Source: an uncultured Pelagibacteraceae bacterium (lineage in GTDB: Bacteria; Pseudomonadota; Alphaproteobacteria; Pelagibacterales; Pelagibacteraceae). Taken from it: DNA of 64,000 bases. The DNA lies in contig CACDFC010000002.1 of NCBI GenBank assembly GCA_902552035.1, forward strand, positions 1 to 64,000, in the 5' to 3' direction. A program made the position numbers and the translations under genes. The notes under the pieces are model-generated. The model ran no database searches. It worked only from the letters and a program-made list of their open reading frames with translations, and was not told the DNA's origin. Positions 19,146 through 30,649 of the stretch are shown in pieces; position 1 is the first letter of the stretch; the number at the start of each line of letters is the position of its first letter.

Positions 19146-21322
19146 TTTGTTTTTTTTATTTTTTCTAAAGTTCTTGTAATAAATCTTGGTGTTAAAGTTT
19201 TTATTGGATTAACTGTGGTTTTAAGATCTTTTGGTGGTCCTTTAATTTTAAAACTTACACCAAATACCCCTTCGCCAGTTTTTTTACCTACTAGAATATC
19301 ACCTAAGATTGGTATTGAACCTACAAATTTATTTATTGTTGTTGCAGGTACTAAAGTACCTCTTAAACTAATAAGTTCGTCTTCTTGGACATAACCCTCC
19401 ATAAGAATAGATATCGCTGGTCCAATGGCATAGATTTCTTTTATATCCATTAACTTTTTTTTATTTTCAAATTTCATTTCAAATTCATCAAAACCAACTC
19501 CTTCACCAGATAAAATATCTGCTATGCCTTGTAGTGATGCTAAAGTTAATAGTTTTGTTAGAGCAGGTAATTCTTTCAATCTAAAATCATAAATTTTTAA
19601 CAAAGAGCTTGAAATTTTATTTTCTTTAATTGAGTACAAGTCTATTTTGCCATTTTCAAAACCCTTAATAAACTTATATTTTTTTACAAAAGGTTTTGCA
19701 AAATCAGAATAAAAGGTAGTTATTTTTTTTTTATTTTTAGTTTTCACAGTCAAAACTACAGTTTTATTATTAGGAAAGTATGAGTCTAAAATCATATCAT
19801 GAACTTCATCATTTTTAATTTGGAAGTTGCCATTTAAATTTAAAAGATAATGTGTTTCGTCAATATAATTTTTTTTAAATTTTACTTTGAAATTTCTATT
19901 TTTGTTGTCAAATAATTTAGAAGAATTATCATTACCGTTAAAAAATATATTATTAATAATGTTACTAAGATTAAAATTATTACCAGAAATAAAAAAATTA
20001 TTTTTACTAGAATTTTTAATTAATAAATCATTACGTTGCATATTTTTATCAACGTAGTCTAGCTCAATTTTTTTAAAATTTAATATTTTGAAATTTTCTG
20101 AGAATTCAAAATCTTCTAAACTAAAATTACTATTTTTTGTTTCTAAAAGAATTTCTTTAATTTTAACTTTATTTTTATTTTTTTGTCCATCAATTTTTAA
20201 TTTACCTTCAATATTTTTTTCTTTATAAAAATTTATTAAATCTATTTTAATAGGTGCTTTATTTAAATTTAAAAATAATTGATAATTAATTTTATTCTCC
20301 TTAGAAACTAAATTATATTTCATGTCTTCTTTATGATCTCCTGCTTGAAATTTTCCAAAGCCATCTAAAAATAATTTATTTTCATATCTTATATTTATTA
20401 AATGATCAAAAAATTTAATATTTTCATTAAAACTAGGTAGATACTTTTTTATAATTTTATTCTTATAATTTAATTCAGCTTCTTTTAGATTTATTTTAGT
20501 ATCGACTGTTAAGTCTGTAATTTTTAATTTATTTGTGATATTAAATTTAAAGTTGTTATCTGATGAAAATATAACTTTTTCGAAATTATTATCCTTAATT
20601 AATATTGATAAAATTTCTTTTGATATATTTTGCTCAAGACTTTTTAAATTTCCACTAATATGAAAATTTTCATTTTGTTTTTTTATAAAAATATTATCAG
20701 ATATAATATCTATATCTAAATAATTTGAGGTTAATCTGCTTAAATTAATATTATTATGAGTATAATATAATTCAAAAGATAAATTTTGAACCTCAGACTG
20801 GTCAAATAATTTTAATGATAATTCGTTTACCTTAGATGTAATTTCGTAATCATCCTTTTTTAATTTCCCATTCTTATCAAAATTGAATTTAGCATTGATT
20901 TTAATGTCACCGTCTTTGATAATTTTATCAAAAATCATTAATTGTGGACTATCATTATATGTTCTTAATAACTTAATTACTTTTTTAATTTTATTTTGAT
21001 TTGAATCAAATATTAGATTGCTAATAGCAAATTCCCTTTTTAAAATTGAATTAATTTTATAAATAGTTGAGATATTATTTAATTTAATTTCTTCTTCTCT
21101 TACAATGATTATTGGATTTTTTGTTTCTAGATTTATAGATAATTTGATTATATCAAATATTATTTTTACATCATTTAATCTTACACTAATGTTTGGGTGG
21201 CTCTCTTTTATTTTATTTTCAATTTTGTCATTAAATTTATCAGTTTTTATTCCAAAAAAATTCAGATAAAATATGCTAACTATTAAAAATAATATAACAA
21301 AGTATAACGTTCTTTTTATCAT
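19142..21322 (-). CDS. AsmA/YhdP-like (DUF3971) envelope protein
   Basis: 726-aa, single N-terminal TM, C-terminal FEMKFENKKKLMDIKEIYAIGPAISILMEGYV and LRGTLVPATTINKFVGSIPILGDIL. Confidence 0.8.
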   Translation of the reverse strand: MIKRTLYFVILFLIVSIFYLNFFGIKTDKFNDKIENKIKESHPNISVRLNDVKIIFDIIKLSINLETKNPIIIVREEEIKLNNISTIYKINSILKREFAISNLIFDSNQNKIKKVIKLLRTYNDSPQLMIFDKIIKDGDIKINAKFNFDKNGKLKKDDYEITSKVNELSLKLFDQSEVQNLSFELYYTHNNINLSRLTSNYLDIDIISDNIFIKKQNENFHISGNLKSLEQNISKEILSILIKDNNFEKVIFSSDNNFKFNITNKLKITDLTVDTKINLKEAELNYKNKIIKKYLPSFNENIKFFDHLINIRYENKLFLDGFGKFQAGDHKEDMKYNLVSKENKINYQLFLNLNKAPIKIDLINFYKEKNIEGKLKIDGQKNKNKVKIKEILLETKNSNFSLEDFEFSENFKILNFKKIELDYVDKNMQRNDLLIKNSSKNNFFISGNNFNLSNIINNIFFNGNDNSSKLFDNKNRNFKVKFKKNYIDETHYLLNLNGNFQIKNDEVHDMILDSYFPNNKTVVLTVKTKNKKKITTFYSDFAKPFVKKYKFIKGFENGKIDLYSIKENKISSSLLKIYDFRLKELPALTKLLTLASLQGIADILSGEGVGFDEFEMKFENKKKLMDIKEIYAIGPAISILMEGYVQEDELISLRGTLVPATTINKFVGSIPILGDILVGKKTGEGVFGVSFKIKGPPKDLKTTVNPIKTLTPRFITRTLEKIKKTN

Positions 21323-22412
21323 TTATCTGTATAAAGAACTCTCTAAAAAATCATCGATGTCACCATCTAATATTTTTTCTGGATCTGAACTTTCATAATT
21401 AGTTCTATTGTCTTTTACTAATCTATAAGGGTGCAAAACATAAGATCTTATTTGATGACCCCAACCAATGTCTGATTTGCTATTTTCCAAATTTTGATTT
21501 TCTTTATCTTTTTTTTGAAGTTCAAATTCATACAATCTAGCTCTCAACATATTCACACAAGTTTCTTTATTTTTGTGCTGAGATCTTTCATTTTGGCATT
21601 GAACAACTATTTTTGTAGGTAAATGGGTAATTCTAACAGCACTATCTGTTGTATTAACATGTTGTCCCCCTGCTCCACTAGATCTATATGTGTCAATTCT
21701 TAAATCTTTATCCAAAATTTCTATATCTATATTTTCGTCAACGACAGGATAAACCCACACACTGGCAAAACTAGTATGTCTTCTAGCACCTGAGTCGAAT
21801 GGAGATATTCTAACTAATCTATGAATACCGGATTCATGTTTAAGAAAACCATAGATATAATCTCCAGAGATTTTAATAGTAGAAGATTTTATGCCTGCTT
21901 CTTCACCTGTGTGTTCACTGATTAATTGAATTTTACATTTTTTTGTAGAAGCCCATTTGGTATACATTCTTCTTAACATGTTTGCCCAATCTTGACTTTC
22001 GGTACCACCAGCGCCAGCATGGATTTCTAGGTAAGCATCCATATTATCATTTTGATTTGACAAAAAGCACGCTATTTCAGATTTTTTAATTTTTTTTTCT
22101 AATATTTTAAATTTTTCTAAAACTTCTTTTATTATAGTTTGATTATTTTCATCCTTAGCAAGATTGAATAAATCAAAAAGATCTTCGGCTTCTTTATTAC
22201 AAACATTATAATTATTAATTAAATCTTCGTAAATTTTTTTTTCTTTAAATATAGTCTCAGCTTTTTTTTTATCTTTCCAAAAATCTGGTTCTTGTATTTG
22301 TGTATCTATATTTTTTAATTTATTAAAGATATCTTTTGTTTCAAAGATACTCCTTTATTCTTTGATTTGCCTTTTTAATCCTATGACTGGCCTCTATTAT
22401 ATCGTTATCCAT
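21323..22412 (-). CDS. prfB: peptide chain release factor 2, expressed by programmed +1 frameshift
   Basis: Zero-frame MDNDIIEASHRIKKANQRIKEYL-TGA from ATG at 22412; frame continues +1 as ETKDIFNKLKNIDTQIQEPDFWKDKKK... into the listed ORF; SPF tripeptide and GGQ motif present. Confidence 0.95.
22341..22356 (-). promoter_or_regulatory. prfB programmed +1 frameshift site
   Basis: Minus strand AAAGGAGTATCTTTGA: internal SD-like AGGAG, spacer, CTT-TGA slippery stop. Confidence 0.93.
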
Positions 22413-24751
22413 TAATAAAACTTTAAAATATTATTTTTTGACATTTTGTATATGAGATTAGTATTATCATTATAATTAACTTTTTCCAAATTATCATTTT
22501 TAAAAGCCTCAATAATTGTTTTTTTACTTCCAAAATTTACTTTCTTGCCAGTCTTAAGTTCAACTACTTGCATTTTTATATTCTTTGGGACTTTAAAAGG
22601 TCTAGCTTGTTTTTTGTTTATCGCATTTTTGATAAATAATTCAAATATTGGCAAAGCAGCTTTTGAACCGGTTTCAAATTTTCCTAAACTCTTGGGATCG
22701 TCGTGACCAACATAAACTCCAACAACCAAATTTGATGTAAAACCTATAAACCAAGCATCAGTATTCTTGTTGGTTGTTCCAGTTTTTCCTGCAATATCAA
22801 GATTTAATTTTCTAAGTTTTTTTCCTGTTCCTCTTTTAATAACACCTTCTAACATTGAAACAATTTGATATGCTGTTTCAGAGGAAAAAATTTTAGTAAA
22901 GTTATCTGATATTTCAGGAAAGTTATTACCAAGATATGAAATTTCTTCACATTGTTTACAAATTCTTTTTTCTGAATTAAATATTGTATTGCCTTCTGAG
23001 TCTTGGATTCTGTCTATTAAAATTGGTTCAACTAATTTTCCTCCATTTAAAAAAGAACTATATGCACTTGTAAGTTTAAGTAATGTTGTTTCGGCTGATC
23101 CTAAGGAAATGGACATTAATTCTTCTGGATTATCATAAATATTTAATTTTTTTGAAAATTCTGTAATTTTTTTTATACCAAGTTCTTGCGCAATTCGTAC
23201 TGTCATTAAATTTCTAGATTTCTCTATGCCAGTTCTAAGAGTAGAGGGTCCATAAAATTTCTTCCCATAATTTACAGGTTTCCATTTTTTTAAATCTTTT
23301 CCTTGATCTAACACTATTGGAGCATCTAAAACTAATGATGATGGGGTAAAGTTGTTTTCTAAAGCTAATGCGTAAATAAAAGGTTTAAATGCTGACCCAG
23401 GTTGCCGAAGTGCTTGGGTAGCCCTATTAAATTCGCTTTTTTTAAAGCTAAAACCACCTGTCAATGCTAAAACTCTTCCTGTAAAAGGATGAATAACAAC
23501 TATACTACCATTAGCTAAAGGTAATTGACGTAAGCTATACTTTTCTTCGTTCTTTTGAACATAAACTATATCTCCTTTTTTTAAAATTTCACTAAATTCT
23601 TTTTTTGTCCACGAGATATCATTATAATCAATTTTGCCATTTTGTTTTGATTCAGTTTCAATATCTACATCAAACTTATTTATTTTTTTTATAATCGCTA
23701 ATTCCCATCCAATAGACTTTTCTAATTTCAAGTCAGAAAATTTTTTATACCAATTTTTTTTATATTTTGTACTTCCTAATGAACCTCTCCATCCTCTTCT
23801 TTTATCATAAGTAATTAATCCATCTCTTAAAACTTTTGATGCTATTGATTGAAATTCTAAATTAATAGGTGATTTAATATTAAAACCTTGTTTATAGACT
23901 TTATTAAAACCGTACTTATCAACTATAAATTTACGTACATCTTCAACATAATACTTTGCATCCTCAGAGTATTTGTTTTTAATTTTTTTTAATTTAATTG
24001 GTTTCTCTTTTAAATTTTCATATTCAGACTTGCTTATATATGAATTCTCATACAAATTTCTAAGTACTAAATTTCTTCTATATTTAGCTATTTCTATATT
24101 TTTATAAGGATTGTATCTGCTTGGCGCTTTAGGTAAAGCTGCTAAAAGAGAAGCTTCTAAATAATTTAAATTATTTATAGGTTTGTCAAAATACTCTAGA
24201 CTTGCAGACGCAATTCCATAACTTCCTTCACCTAAATAAATTTGATTTAAATATAACTCTAAAATTCTCTCTTTTGACAGAGTTCTTTCTATTCTAAAAG
24301 CAAGAATTGCCTCTTTAATTTTTCTATTAATACTTACTTCATTGCTAAGTAAAAAATTTTTAGCAACTTGTTGTGTAATGGTAGATGCTCCTTCAAGTCT
24401 TTCTGATTTAATTATATTTGAAATATTTTTTATCGAAGCTCTCAACACTCCTTTAGCGTCAACTCCTGGATGAGAAAAAAAGTTTTTATCCTCAGCTGAT
24501 AAGAAAGAGTTAATAATAGTGTCTGGTATTGATTTGTATGGAACAAATATTCTTTTTTCGGATGAAAATTCAGCTACTAACTGGCCTGATCCTGAATACA
24601 ATTTGCTTGAAACTGGAGGTTTGTAATTTTGTAAAAATTTATAATCTGGTAGTTCATTAGAAAATATCCAAAGAATAGAGATTATTGATGTTATTAATAG
24701 TAAAAAAGCTGCAAAGGCAGTTATTAGACTTTTTTTAATAAAATTACTCAT
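22412..24751 (-). CDS. mrcA: penicillin-binding protein 1A
   Basis: 779-aa; EGASTITQQVAKNFLLS glycosyltransferase, RQPGSAFKPFIYALALE, AGKTGTTNKNTDAWFIG transpeptidase. Confidence 0.95.
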   Translation of the reverse strand: MSNFIKKSLITAFAAFLLLITSIISILWIFSNELPDYKFLQNYKPPVSSKLYSGSGQLVAEFSSEKRIFVPYKSIPDTIINSFLSAEDKNFFSHPGVDAKGVLRASIKNISNIIKSERLEGASTITQQVAKNFLLSNEVSINRKIKEAILAFRIERTLSKERILELYLNQIYLGEGSYGIASASLEYFDKPINNLNYLEASLLAALPKAPSRYNPYKNIEIAKYRRNLVLRNLYENSYISKSEYENLKEKPIKLKKIKNKYSEDAKYYVEDVRKFIVDKYGFNKVYKQGFNIKSPINLEFQSIASKVLRDGLITYDKRRGWRGSLGSTKYKKNWYKKFSDLKLEKSIGWELAIIKKINKFDVDIETESKQNGKIDYNDISWTKKEFSEILKKGDIVYVQKNEEKYSLRQLPLANGSIVVIHPFTGRVLALTGGFSFKKSEFNRATQALRQPGSAFKPFIYALALENNFTPSSLVLDAPIVLDQGKDLKKWKPVNYGKKFYGPSTLRTGIEKSRNLMTVRIAQELGIKKITEFSKKLNIYDNPEELMSISLGSAETTLLKLTSAYSSFLNGGKLVEPILIDRIQDSEGNTIFNSEKRICKQCEEISYLGNNFPEISDNFTKIFSSETAYQIVSMLEGVIKRGTGKKLRKLNLDIAGKTGTTNKNTDAWFIGFTSNLVVGVYVGHDDPKSLGKFETGSKAALPIFELFIKNAINKKQARPFKVPKNIKMQVVELKTGKKVNFGSKKTIIEAFKNDNLEKVNYNDNTNLIYKMSKNNILKFY

Positions 24752-24834
24752 TTTGGTTTTAATTACCTGATGAATTTGTTAATGTTAAGGCACAGAATTT
24801 TAAAAAAAACAATGCAAATTAAAACAAAAATCAT

Positions 24835-26613
24835 ATGTCAAAGAATTTATATATCGATGCTTCGCATCCTAATGAGACTAGAGTTGTACTTAAATCAAAT
24901 GAGCAAATTGATGACTACGAGTCTGAAAGTCTAAGTAATACCTTAATAAAAAATAATATTTATTTAGGAAAAGTTAGTAGAATAGAACCTTCTTTACAAG
25001 CTGCGTTTATAGACTTTGGTAGAGAAAGGCATGGTTTTTTATCTTTTAATGATATTCAAAGTGACTATTACCAACTTCCGATAAGCGATTTAGAAAAGAT
25101 TAAAAAAGAAGAAGAAGAAGCAAGAGTAGAATTACTGAAAGAAAGCGAAAAACAAGAAGAAGAAAATAGTACTATCCCAGAAAATCACGATAAAAATTCT
25201 AATAGTGAAGAGTCTGAAAAAAATTCCAAAATATATAGTTTAGAAAAAAAAGAAAAGAAATTTCCATCTAAAAGGTATAAAATTCAAGAGGTAATCAAAC
25301 CAAACCAGGTAATACTTGTTCAAGTTTTAAAAGATGAGAGAGGATTAAAAGGAGCTGCATTAAGCACTTTTATATCAATAGCTGGAAAATATATTGTATT
25401 GATGCCAAACACTCCAAAAGGAGGTGGTATTTCTAGAAAAATATTTAATTCTTCTGATAGAAAAAAAATTAGAAATATTTTAAATCAAATCGAAATTCCA
25501 AAAGAAATGGGAATAATAGTAAGAACAGCTGGATCAAATAAAACAAAAAATGAAATTGATAATGATCTTAAAAACTTACTAAATATTTGGAATTCAATTA
25601 AAGACAACGCTTTAAATTCAATAGCACCTTCCTTAGTACACCAAGAAAGTGATATCATTAAAAGAAGTCTTAGAGATATGTATGATGATGATACACAAAA
25701 TATTTTTGTTGAAGGAAATGAAGGATATCAAAAAGCTAAAAATTATATGAAAATGATAATGCCGAAAAACGTTAAGAAAATAAAAAAATATAGAGATAAA
25801 CTTCCATTATTTTTTAAAGAAAAAATAGAAAATAAACTTTATGAAATTTTTCAAACAAAAGTTAAATTAAATTCTGGTGGTTATTTAGAAATAAATCCTA
25901 CTGAGGCCTTGATTTCTATTGATGTAAACTCTGGAAAGTCAATTAAACAAAAAAATATTGAGAATACTGCTTTGGATACAAATATGGAGGCTGCCGAAGA
26001 AATAGCAAGACAGTTAAAAATAAGAGATCTTTCAGGTCTAATAATAATTGATTTTATTGATATGCTAAATTTTAATAATAGAAAACAAGTCGAAAGAAAA
26101 TTAAAAGAAAAATGTAGATCGGATAGAGCTAGAATTCAAATTGGTAGAATAAGTAATTTTGGTCTTTTAGAAATGTCTAGACAAAGATTAAGAGAAAGTA
26201 ATGTTAAATGGCAAATTACTTTAACTAATGAGTCACTTTCATTAAAAATTATTAAACTGGTCGAATTAAAATCAATTGAAAATAAATCAAAAGTTATCAA
26301 TATTATTGTTAATCAAAAAGTAAAAAATTTTATTCAGGATAATTTTTCTGAAAATGTAAAATTTTTTGAAAGAAAAAATAAGTTAAAAATTAATATTGAT
26401 CATGATGACAATATGCAACCATCTGATTATATAGTAAGTTTTGAAAGTAAAAATAAAAAAATTATAGAGAAGATAGAGAATATATACAAAATAGATAAAG
26501 AAAATATACTTAATAATTCAAAATTAGACAAAAATTTTAAAGGGAAAAAAATTAACGTCAATTTCAAAAAAAAACGATCTAAAAAAAAATTTTTCAAAAG
26601 AAAAATTAAATAA
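24835..26613 (+). CDS. rne: ribonuclease E/G
   Basis: 592-aa; N-terminal S1 region, [55 protein letters not shown]. Confidence 0.95.
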   Translation: MSKNLYIDASHPNETRVVLKSNEQIDDYESESLSNTLIKNNIYLGKVSRIEPSLQAAFIDFGRERHGFLSFNDIQSDYYQLPISDLEKIKKEEEEARVELLKESEKQEEENSTIPENHDKNSNSEESEKNSKIYSLEKKEKKFPSKRYKIQEVIKPNQVILVQVLKDERGLKGAALSTFISIAGKYIVLMPNTPKGGGISRKIFNSSDRKKIRNILNQIEIPKEMGIIVRTAGSNKTKNEIDNDLKNLLNIWNSIKDNALNSIAPSLVHQESDIIKRSLRDMYDDDTQNIFVEGNEGYQKAKNYMKMIMPKNVKKIKKYRDKLPLFFKEKIENKLYEIFQTKVKLNSGGYLEINPTEALISIDVNSGKSIKQKNIENTALDTNMEAAEEIARQLKIRDLSGLIIIDFIDMLNFNNRKQVERKLKEKCRSDRARIQIGRISNFGLLEMSRQRLRESNVKWQITLTNESLSLKIIKLVELKSIENKSKVINIIVNQKVKNFIQDNFSENVKFFERKNKLKINIDHDDNMQPSDYIVSFESKNKKIIEKIENIYKIDKENILNNSKLDKNFKGKKINVNFKKKRSKKKFFKRKIK

Positions 26614-27373
26614 CTCCTAATTTCGGTGAAGAAGCATTGCCAAATAAATTTTTTTTAATTCTTCCAGATAGATAAGATTTTCTTCCTGCAATTACAGCAA
26701 ATTTCATTGCCTCTGCCATAATGTACGGTTTGTTAGCTTTTGCAATTGCAGTGTTTATAAGAACACCATCACAACCAAGCTCCATTGTCTCAGCCGCATC
26801 AGATGCCTGTCCAATTCCAGCGTCAATTATCAGAGGAAGTTTTGTCTGATCACGTATAATTTTAATATTTACTATATTTTGGATTCCTAAACCTGAGCCT
26901 ATAGGCGCAGCCAAAGGCATTATTGCAACAGCTCCTGCATTTTCTAATCTCTTTGCCATTAATGGATCGTCATTACAATAAACCATTACGTTGAAACCTT
27001 CTTTTGTCAAAACTTCAGTAGATTTTAAAGTTTCAATCATGTCTGGAAATAAACTTTTTTTATCACCCAAAACTTCTAACTTGACTAGTTTCCACCCACC
27101 AATTTCTCTAGCTAATCTTAATGTTCTAAGAGCGTCTTTTGAGTTAAAACAACCAGCTGTATTAGGTAAATATGTAATTTTTTTAGGATCAATAAAATCC
27201 ATTAAAAGAGGTTTTTTTGAATCTGATATATTAACCCTTCTTACAGCTACTGTAACAATTTCAGCACCAGAAATTTTGATAGCCTTTGCACATTCACTCA
27301 TGGAACTATATTTACCTGTTCCTACAATTAATCGTGAAGAAAAAGTTTTTTTTGCTATTTTTAACTTATCCAT
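26606..27373 (-). CDS. thiG: thiazole synthase
   Basis: 255-aa; [56 protein letters not shown]. Confidence 0.97.
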   Translation of the reverse strand: MDKLKIAKKTFSSRLIVGTGKYSSMSECAKAIKISGAEIVTVAVRRVNISDSKKPLLMDFIDPKKITYLPNTAGCFNSKDALRTLRLAREIGGWKLVKLEVLGDKKSLFPDMIETLKSTEVLTKEGFNVMVYCNDDPLMAKRLENAGAVAIMPLAAPIGSGLGIQNIVNIKIIRDQTKLPLIIDAGIGQASDAAETMELGCDGVLINTAIAKANKPYIMAEAMKFAVIAGRKSYLSGRIKKNLFGNASSPKLGVI

Positions 27374-27378
27374 TTTTA

Positions 27379-27597
27379 TTACCCTCCACCAATAAATTGT
27401 ACTATTTCTATTTTGTCAGCTGATTTTATAATTGTTTTATTTAATTTCTTCTTATCTATAATTTCCATATTTACCTCAATTGCAACCTTATTTAAAGGGA
27501 TTTTAAATTTATTAGCTAAATTTTTTAAAGAAGTGTTTTTAGGTATAAAAACTATTTTACCATTAAGTTTTATTTTTATTTTATTTTTTTTATTCAT
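27379..27597 (-). CDS. thiS: sulfur carrier protein ThiS
   Basis: 72-aa, ends VQFIGGG (GG C-terminus), upstream of thiG. Confidence 0.93.
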   Translation of the reverse strand: MNKKNKIKIKLNGKIVFIPKNTSLKNLANKFKIPLNKVAIEVNMEIIDKKKLNKTIIKSADKIEIVQFIGGG

Positions 27598-27614
27598 ATA
27601 CTATAAAGTTTAGA

Positions 27615-28061
27615 GTGAACAAAATAATTATTATAAATGGTCCTAATCTTAATCTATTAGGAGAAAGAGAACAATCACAATATGGCTCAGTTACTTTTGA
27701 TGATTTAAAAAACCTTTGTATTTTAAAGTGTCAAGAACTCAATTTAAAATTAGATTTTAAACAGTCAAATATCGAAGGAGAAATTGTAAATATTATTCAA
27801 GAAGCAAGAATTCAGCACGATGGAATGATAATAAACGCTGGTGGTTTTACACATACTTCAGTATCAATTCGTGATGCTCTAAATGTATTCAAAAAACCAA
27901 TAATTGAGTTACATATATCAAATATTTATAAAAGAGAAGAGTTTAGGAAAAAATCTCTTATTAGTGACGTTGTGACTGGCATAATTTGCGGGCTTGGAAC
28001 TAACGGCTATATTTTGGCCATAAATTCAATGCATGAAATGCTAAAAAATGAAAATAAATAA
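27615..28061 (+). CDS. aroQ: type II 3-dehydroquinate dehydratase
   Basis: 148-aa; IIINGPNLNLLGEREQSQYG, INAGGFTHTSVSIRDA. Confidence 0.96.
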   Translation: MNKIIIINGPNLNLLGEREQSQYGSVTFDDLKNLCILKCQELNLKLDFKQSNIEGEIVNIIQEARIQHDGMIINAGGFTHTSVSIRDALNVFKKPIIELHISNIYKREEFRKKSLISDVVTGIICGLGTNGYILAINSMHEMLKNENK

Positions 28062-28473
28062 AAAAATAATAAAAGAGCTTACTGATTATTTAGATGAATT
28101 TAATTTAACAGAGCTAGAATATTCAGATAATGAAACTTCAGTAAAAGTTACCAAAGCGATAAAATCGAATCTTTTAGAAAAAAATAATAATCAAAAAAAC
28201 TTATCAAATAACGAGGAAAAAGCTGTAGAGAAAAATGAAGGCAAAAAAATAAAATCACCCATAATTGGAACTGCCTATTTAGCGCCTGAACCTGGAGGAA
28301 AAAAATTTGTTGATGTTGGTAAAAAAATTAAAAAAGGCGACACAGTTATGATTATCGAGGCCATGAAAACTATGAATCATGTTCCATCACCCTTCGATGG
28401 AATAGTAAAAGAAATTAATGTTGAAGATGGTCAACCAGTTGAATTTGGTCAAACAATCATTTTACTAGATTAA
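28048..28473 (+). CDS. accB: acetyl-CoA carboxylase biotin carboxyl carrier protein
   Basis: 141-aa; biotinyl motif IIEAMKTMNHV. Confidence 0.96.
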   Translation: MKINKKIIKELTDYLDEFNLTELEYSDNETSVKVTKAIKSNLLEKNNNQKNLSNNEEKAVEKNEGKKIKSPIIGTAYLAPEPGGKKFVDVGKKIKKGDTVMIIEAMKTMNHVPSPFDGIVKEINVEDGQPVEFGQTIILLD

Positions 28474-29816
28474 TGTTTAAAAAAATATTAATTGCCAATC
28501 GAGGAGAAATTGCAGTAAGAATTATCAGAGCATGTAAAGAATGGGGAATTTCTTGTGTTGCAGTTCATTCAGATGTTGACAAAGAAAGTATGCATGTTCG
28601 ACTTGCTGATGAATCTATTTGTATAGGATCTCATCAACCATCAAATAGTTACCTTAATATTCCTGCTATTATGTCAGCAATCGAATTGACAAATGCTGAA
28701 GCTGTACATCCTGGATATGGATTTTTATCTGAAAATTATGAATTCGCAAAAATTCTTGAAGATAATGATATTAAATTTGTAGGACCTTCTTCAAAACTGA
28801 TTAAAATGATGGGTGATAAAATTCAGGCAAAAAAAATAGCAAAAGAATACGGACTTCCAGTTATAGAGGGCTCTGAAGGTGGTGTATCAGATATCGAAGA
28901 GGCAAAAAAAATTTCTGAAAAAATAGGTTTTCCAATTTTAATTAAAGCTGCTGGAGGAGGAGGTGGAAAAGGAATGAAGATAGTAAGAAAATTAAAGGAT
29001 TTTGAACAACTTTTTTTAACAGCAAAGCTTGAGGCTAAGAAATTTTTCAATAACGATGAGGTTTATATTGAAAAATTTTTTGAAAACCCAAGGCATATAG
29101 AAGTTCAAATATTATCAGGAAAAAATAGAACTGTACATTTGCATGAGAGAGACTGCTCTGTTCAAAGAAGGCATCAAAAGCTTATTGAGGAAACACCTAG
29201 TCCAATTCTTACAGAAAAAATAAGAAACGATTTATTTGAAAAAACTGTTCAAATGGTTAGTAAAATTAATTATGAGGGAGCTGGAACAGTTGAATTTATT
29301 TATGAAAATGAAAAATTTTATTTTTTAGAAATGAACACAAGAGTTCAAGTTGAACACCCAGTATCAGAAATGGTAACAGGAATAGATATTATTAAAGAGC
29401 AAATTTGGATAGCCTTTACAGGAAATACAGCTTTAAAACAAAGTGATATAAACCCTCGAGGTCATGCAATTGAATGCAGGATAAATGCAGAAGATCCAAA
29501 AAAGAATTTTCAACCATCACCAGGTACAATTGGTATGTGTCATCAACCTTCAGGTTTTAGAACTAGAGTTGATAGCTGTATATATCAAGGTTACAAGGTT
29601 CAACCATACTATGATAGTATGATTTCTAAATTAATATGCCATGGAAGAAATAGAGAAGAAGCAATTCAAAGAATGATTAGATCTTTAGATGAATTTGTAA
29701 TTGAAGGCATCACTTCAACTATTGATTTACATAAAAAACTACTTACTCATGAGAAATTTATCAAATCAAATTTTAATGTTAGTTGGCTTGATAATGAAAA
29801 CATATCTCAACTGTAA
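28473..29816 (+). CDS. accC: acetyl-CoA carboxylase biotin carboxylase
   Basis: 447-aa; KKILIANRGEIAVRIIRA, AAGGGGGKGMKIV, RVQVEHPVSEMVTG. Confidence 0.98.
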   Translation: MFKKILIANRGEIAVRIIRACKEWGISCVAVHSDVDKESMHVRLADESICIGSHQPSNSYLNIPAIMSAIELTNAEAVHPGYGFLSENYEFAKILEDNDIKFVGPSSKLIKMMGDKIQAKKIAKEYGLPVIEGSEGGVSDIEEAKKISEKIGFPILIKAAGGGGGKGMKIVRKLKDFEQLFLTAKLEAKKFFNNDEVYIEKFFENPRHIEVQILSGKNRTVHLHERDCSVQRRHQKLIEETPSPILTEKIRNDLFEKTVQMVSKINYEGAGTVEFIYENEKFYFLEMNTRVQVEHPVSEMVTGIDIIKEQIWIAFTGNTALKQSDINPRGHAIECRINAEDPKKNFQPSPGTIGMCHQPSGFRTRVDSCIYQGYKVQPYYDSMISKLICHGRNREEAIQRMIRSLDEFVIEGITSTIDLHKKLLTHEKFIKSNFNVSWLDNENISQL

Positions 29817-30217
29817 CACTTTACTAACCAAATATCATAAACTGGATGATCAAAAGTCTTTAAAGTTGGACTTGAAGCAAATGTCCATCCATTAAATATA
29901 AAAACTGAATCATTGCTTGTATTTTTTAAATCTTTTACTTGTAAATAAGCAGTAATCTCTGGATCATCATCAAATTCTGAATTTTTACATTTTAAAGCTT
30001 TGATATTTAAATTTTGATATTTTTTTTCTTTTCCAATTTCAAGATTTAAACTTATATTTTTTGAACTTAATTTATCCAATATTTTTATTTCAACAAAATT
30101 ACCTTCGTAATCATTATTTTCATTTGAAAGTCCATTGGAAAAAAAACAACATAACAAAAAAGTGATTATTTTTAAATTAACTTTTCCAAGTTGAATATTT
30201 TTTTTTGATATTTTCAT
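29807..30217 (-). CDS. DUF2155 domain-containing protein
   Basis: 136-aa with N-terminal signal-like segment; FNGWTFASSPTLKTFDHPVYDIWLVKC. Confidence 0.85.
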   Translation of the reverse strand: MKISKKNIQLGKVNLKIITFLLCCFFSNGLSNENNDYEGNFVEIKILDKLSSKNISLNLEIGKEKKYQNLNIKALKCKNSEFDDDPEITAYLQVKDLKNTSNDSVFIFNGWTFASSPTLKTFDHPVYDIWLVKCYS

Positions 30218-30539
30218 TTTTCTTTTTTACGGGGCTATAAGCTTTACTAGTCCCAGTTTGATTATATTGATGAGGTTTTTGCCATTTATACTTTTCAAAT
30301 TTATGCACTTTTTCAATTTTATTATTTGTGAAGTGTATCCAAGAATACCACTCGGTTGGTATTTTGGATGCATCTATTTCATCTTTATAAATAATCCACC
30401 TTTTATTTTTTTTGCTCTGATAATATTTATTTCCAAATTCGTCTTGTCCTACAAATTTTCCAAAAATAATCGTATATATTCTTGTTCCCAAAGTTTGGCG
30501 ATTCCACCAGATAAAAATTTCTTTAATTAGTGTCAACAT
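30177..30539 (-). CDS. NDUFA12-family protein (NADH:ubiquinone oxidoreductase 17.2 kDa subunit-like)
   Basis: 120-aa; VGQDEFGNKYYQSKK, RWIIYKDEIDASKIPTEWYSWIH, KPHQYNQTGTSKAYSP. Confidence 0.93.
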   Translation of the reverse strand: MLTLIKEIFIWWNRQTLGTRIYTIIFGKFVGQDEFGNKYYQSKKNKRWIIYKDEIDASKIPTEWYSWIHFTNNKIEKVHKFEKYKWQKPHQYNQTGTSKAYSPVKKKNENIKKKYSTWKS

Positions 30540-30649
30540 ATATTTTTAAATTTATTTTCAATTTTAAATTGTAAAAAATAAATTAGACTAAACAATTATT
30601 TTGTATATACAATATTTACTTAATATAAATTTTTATTATAAGGAAAAAA

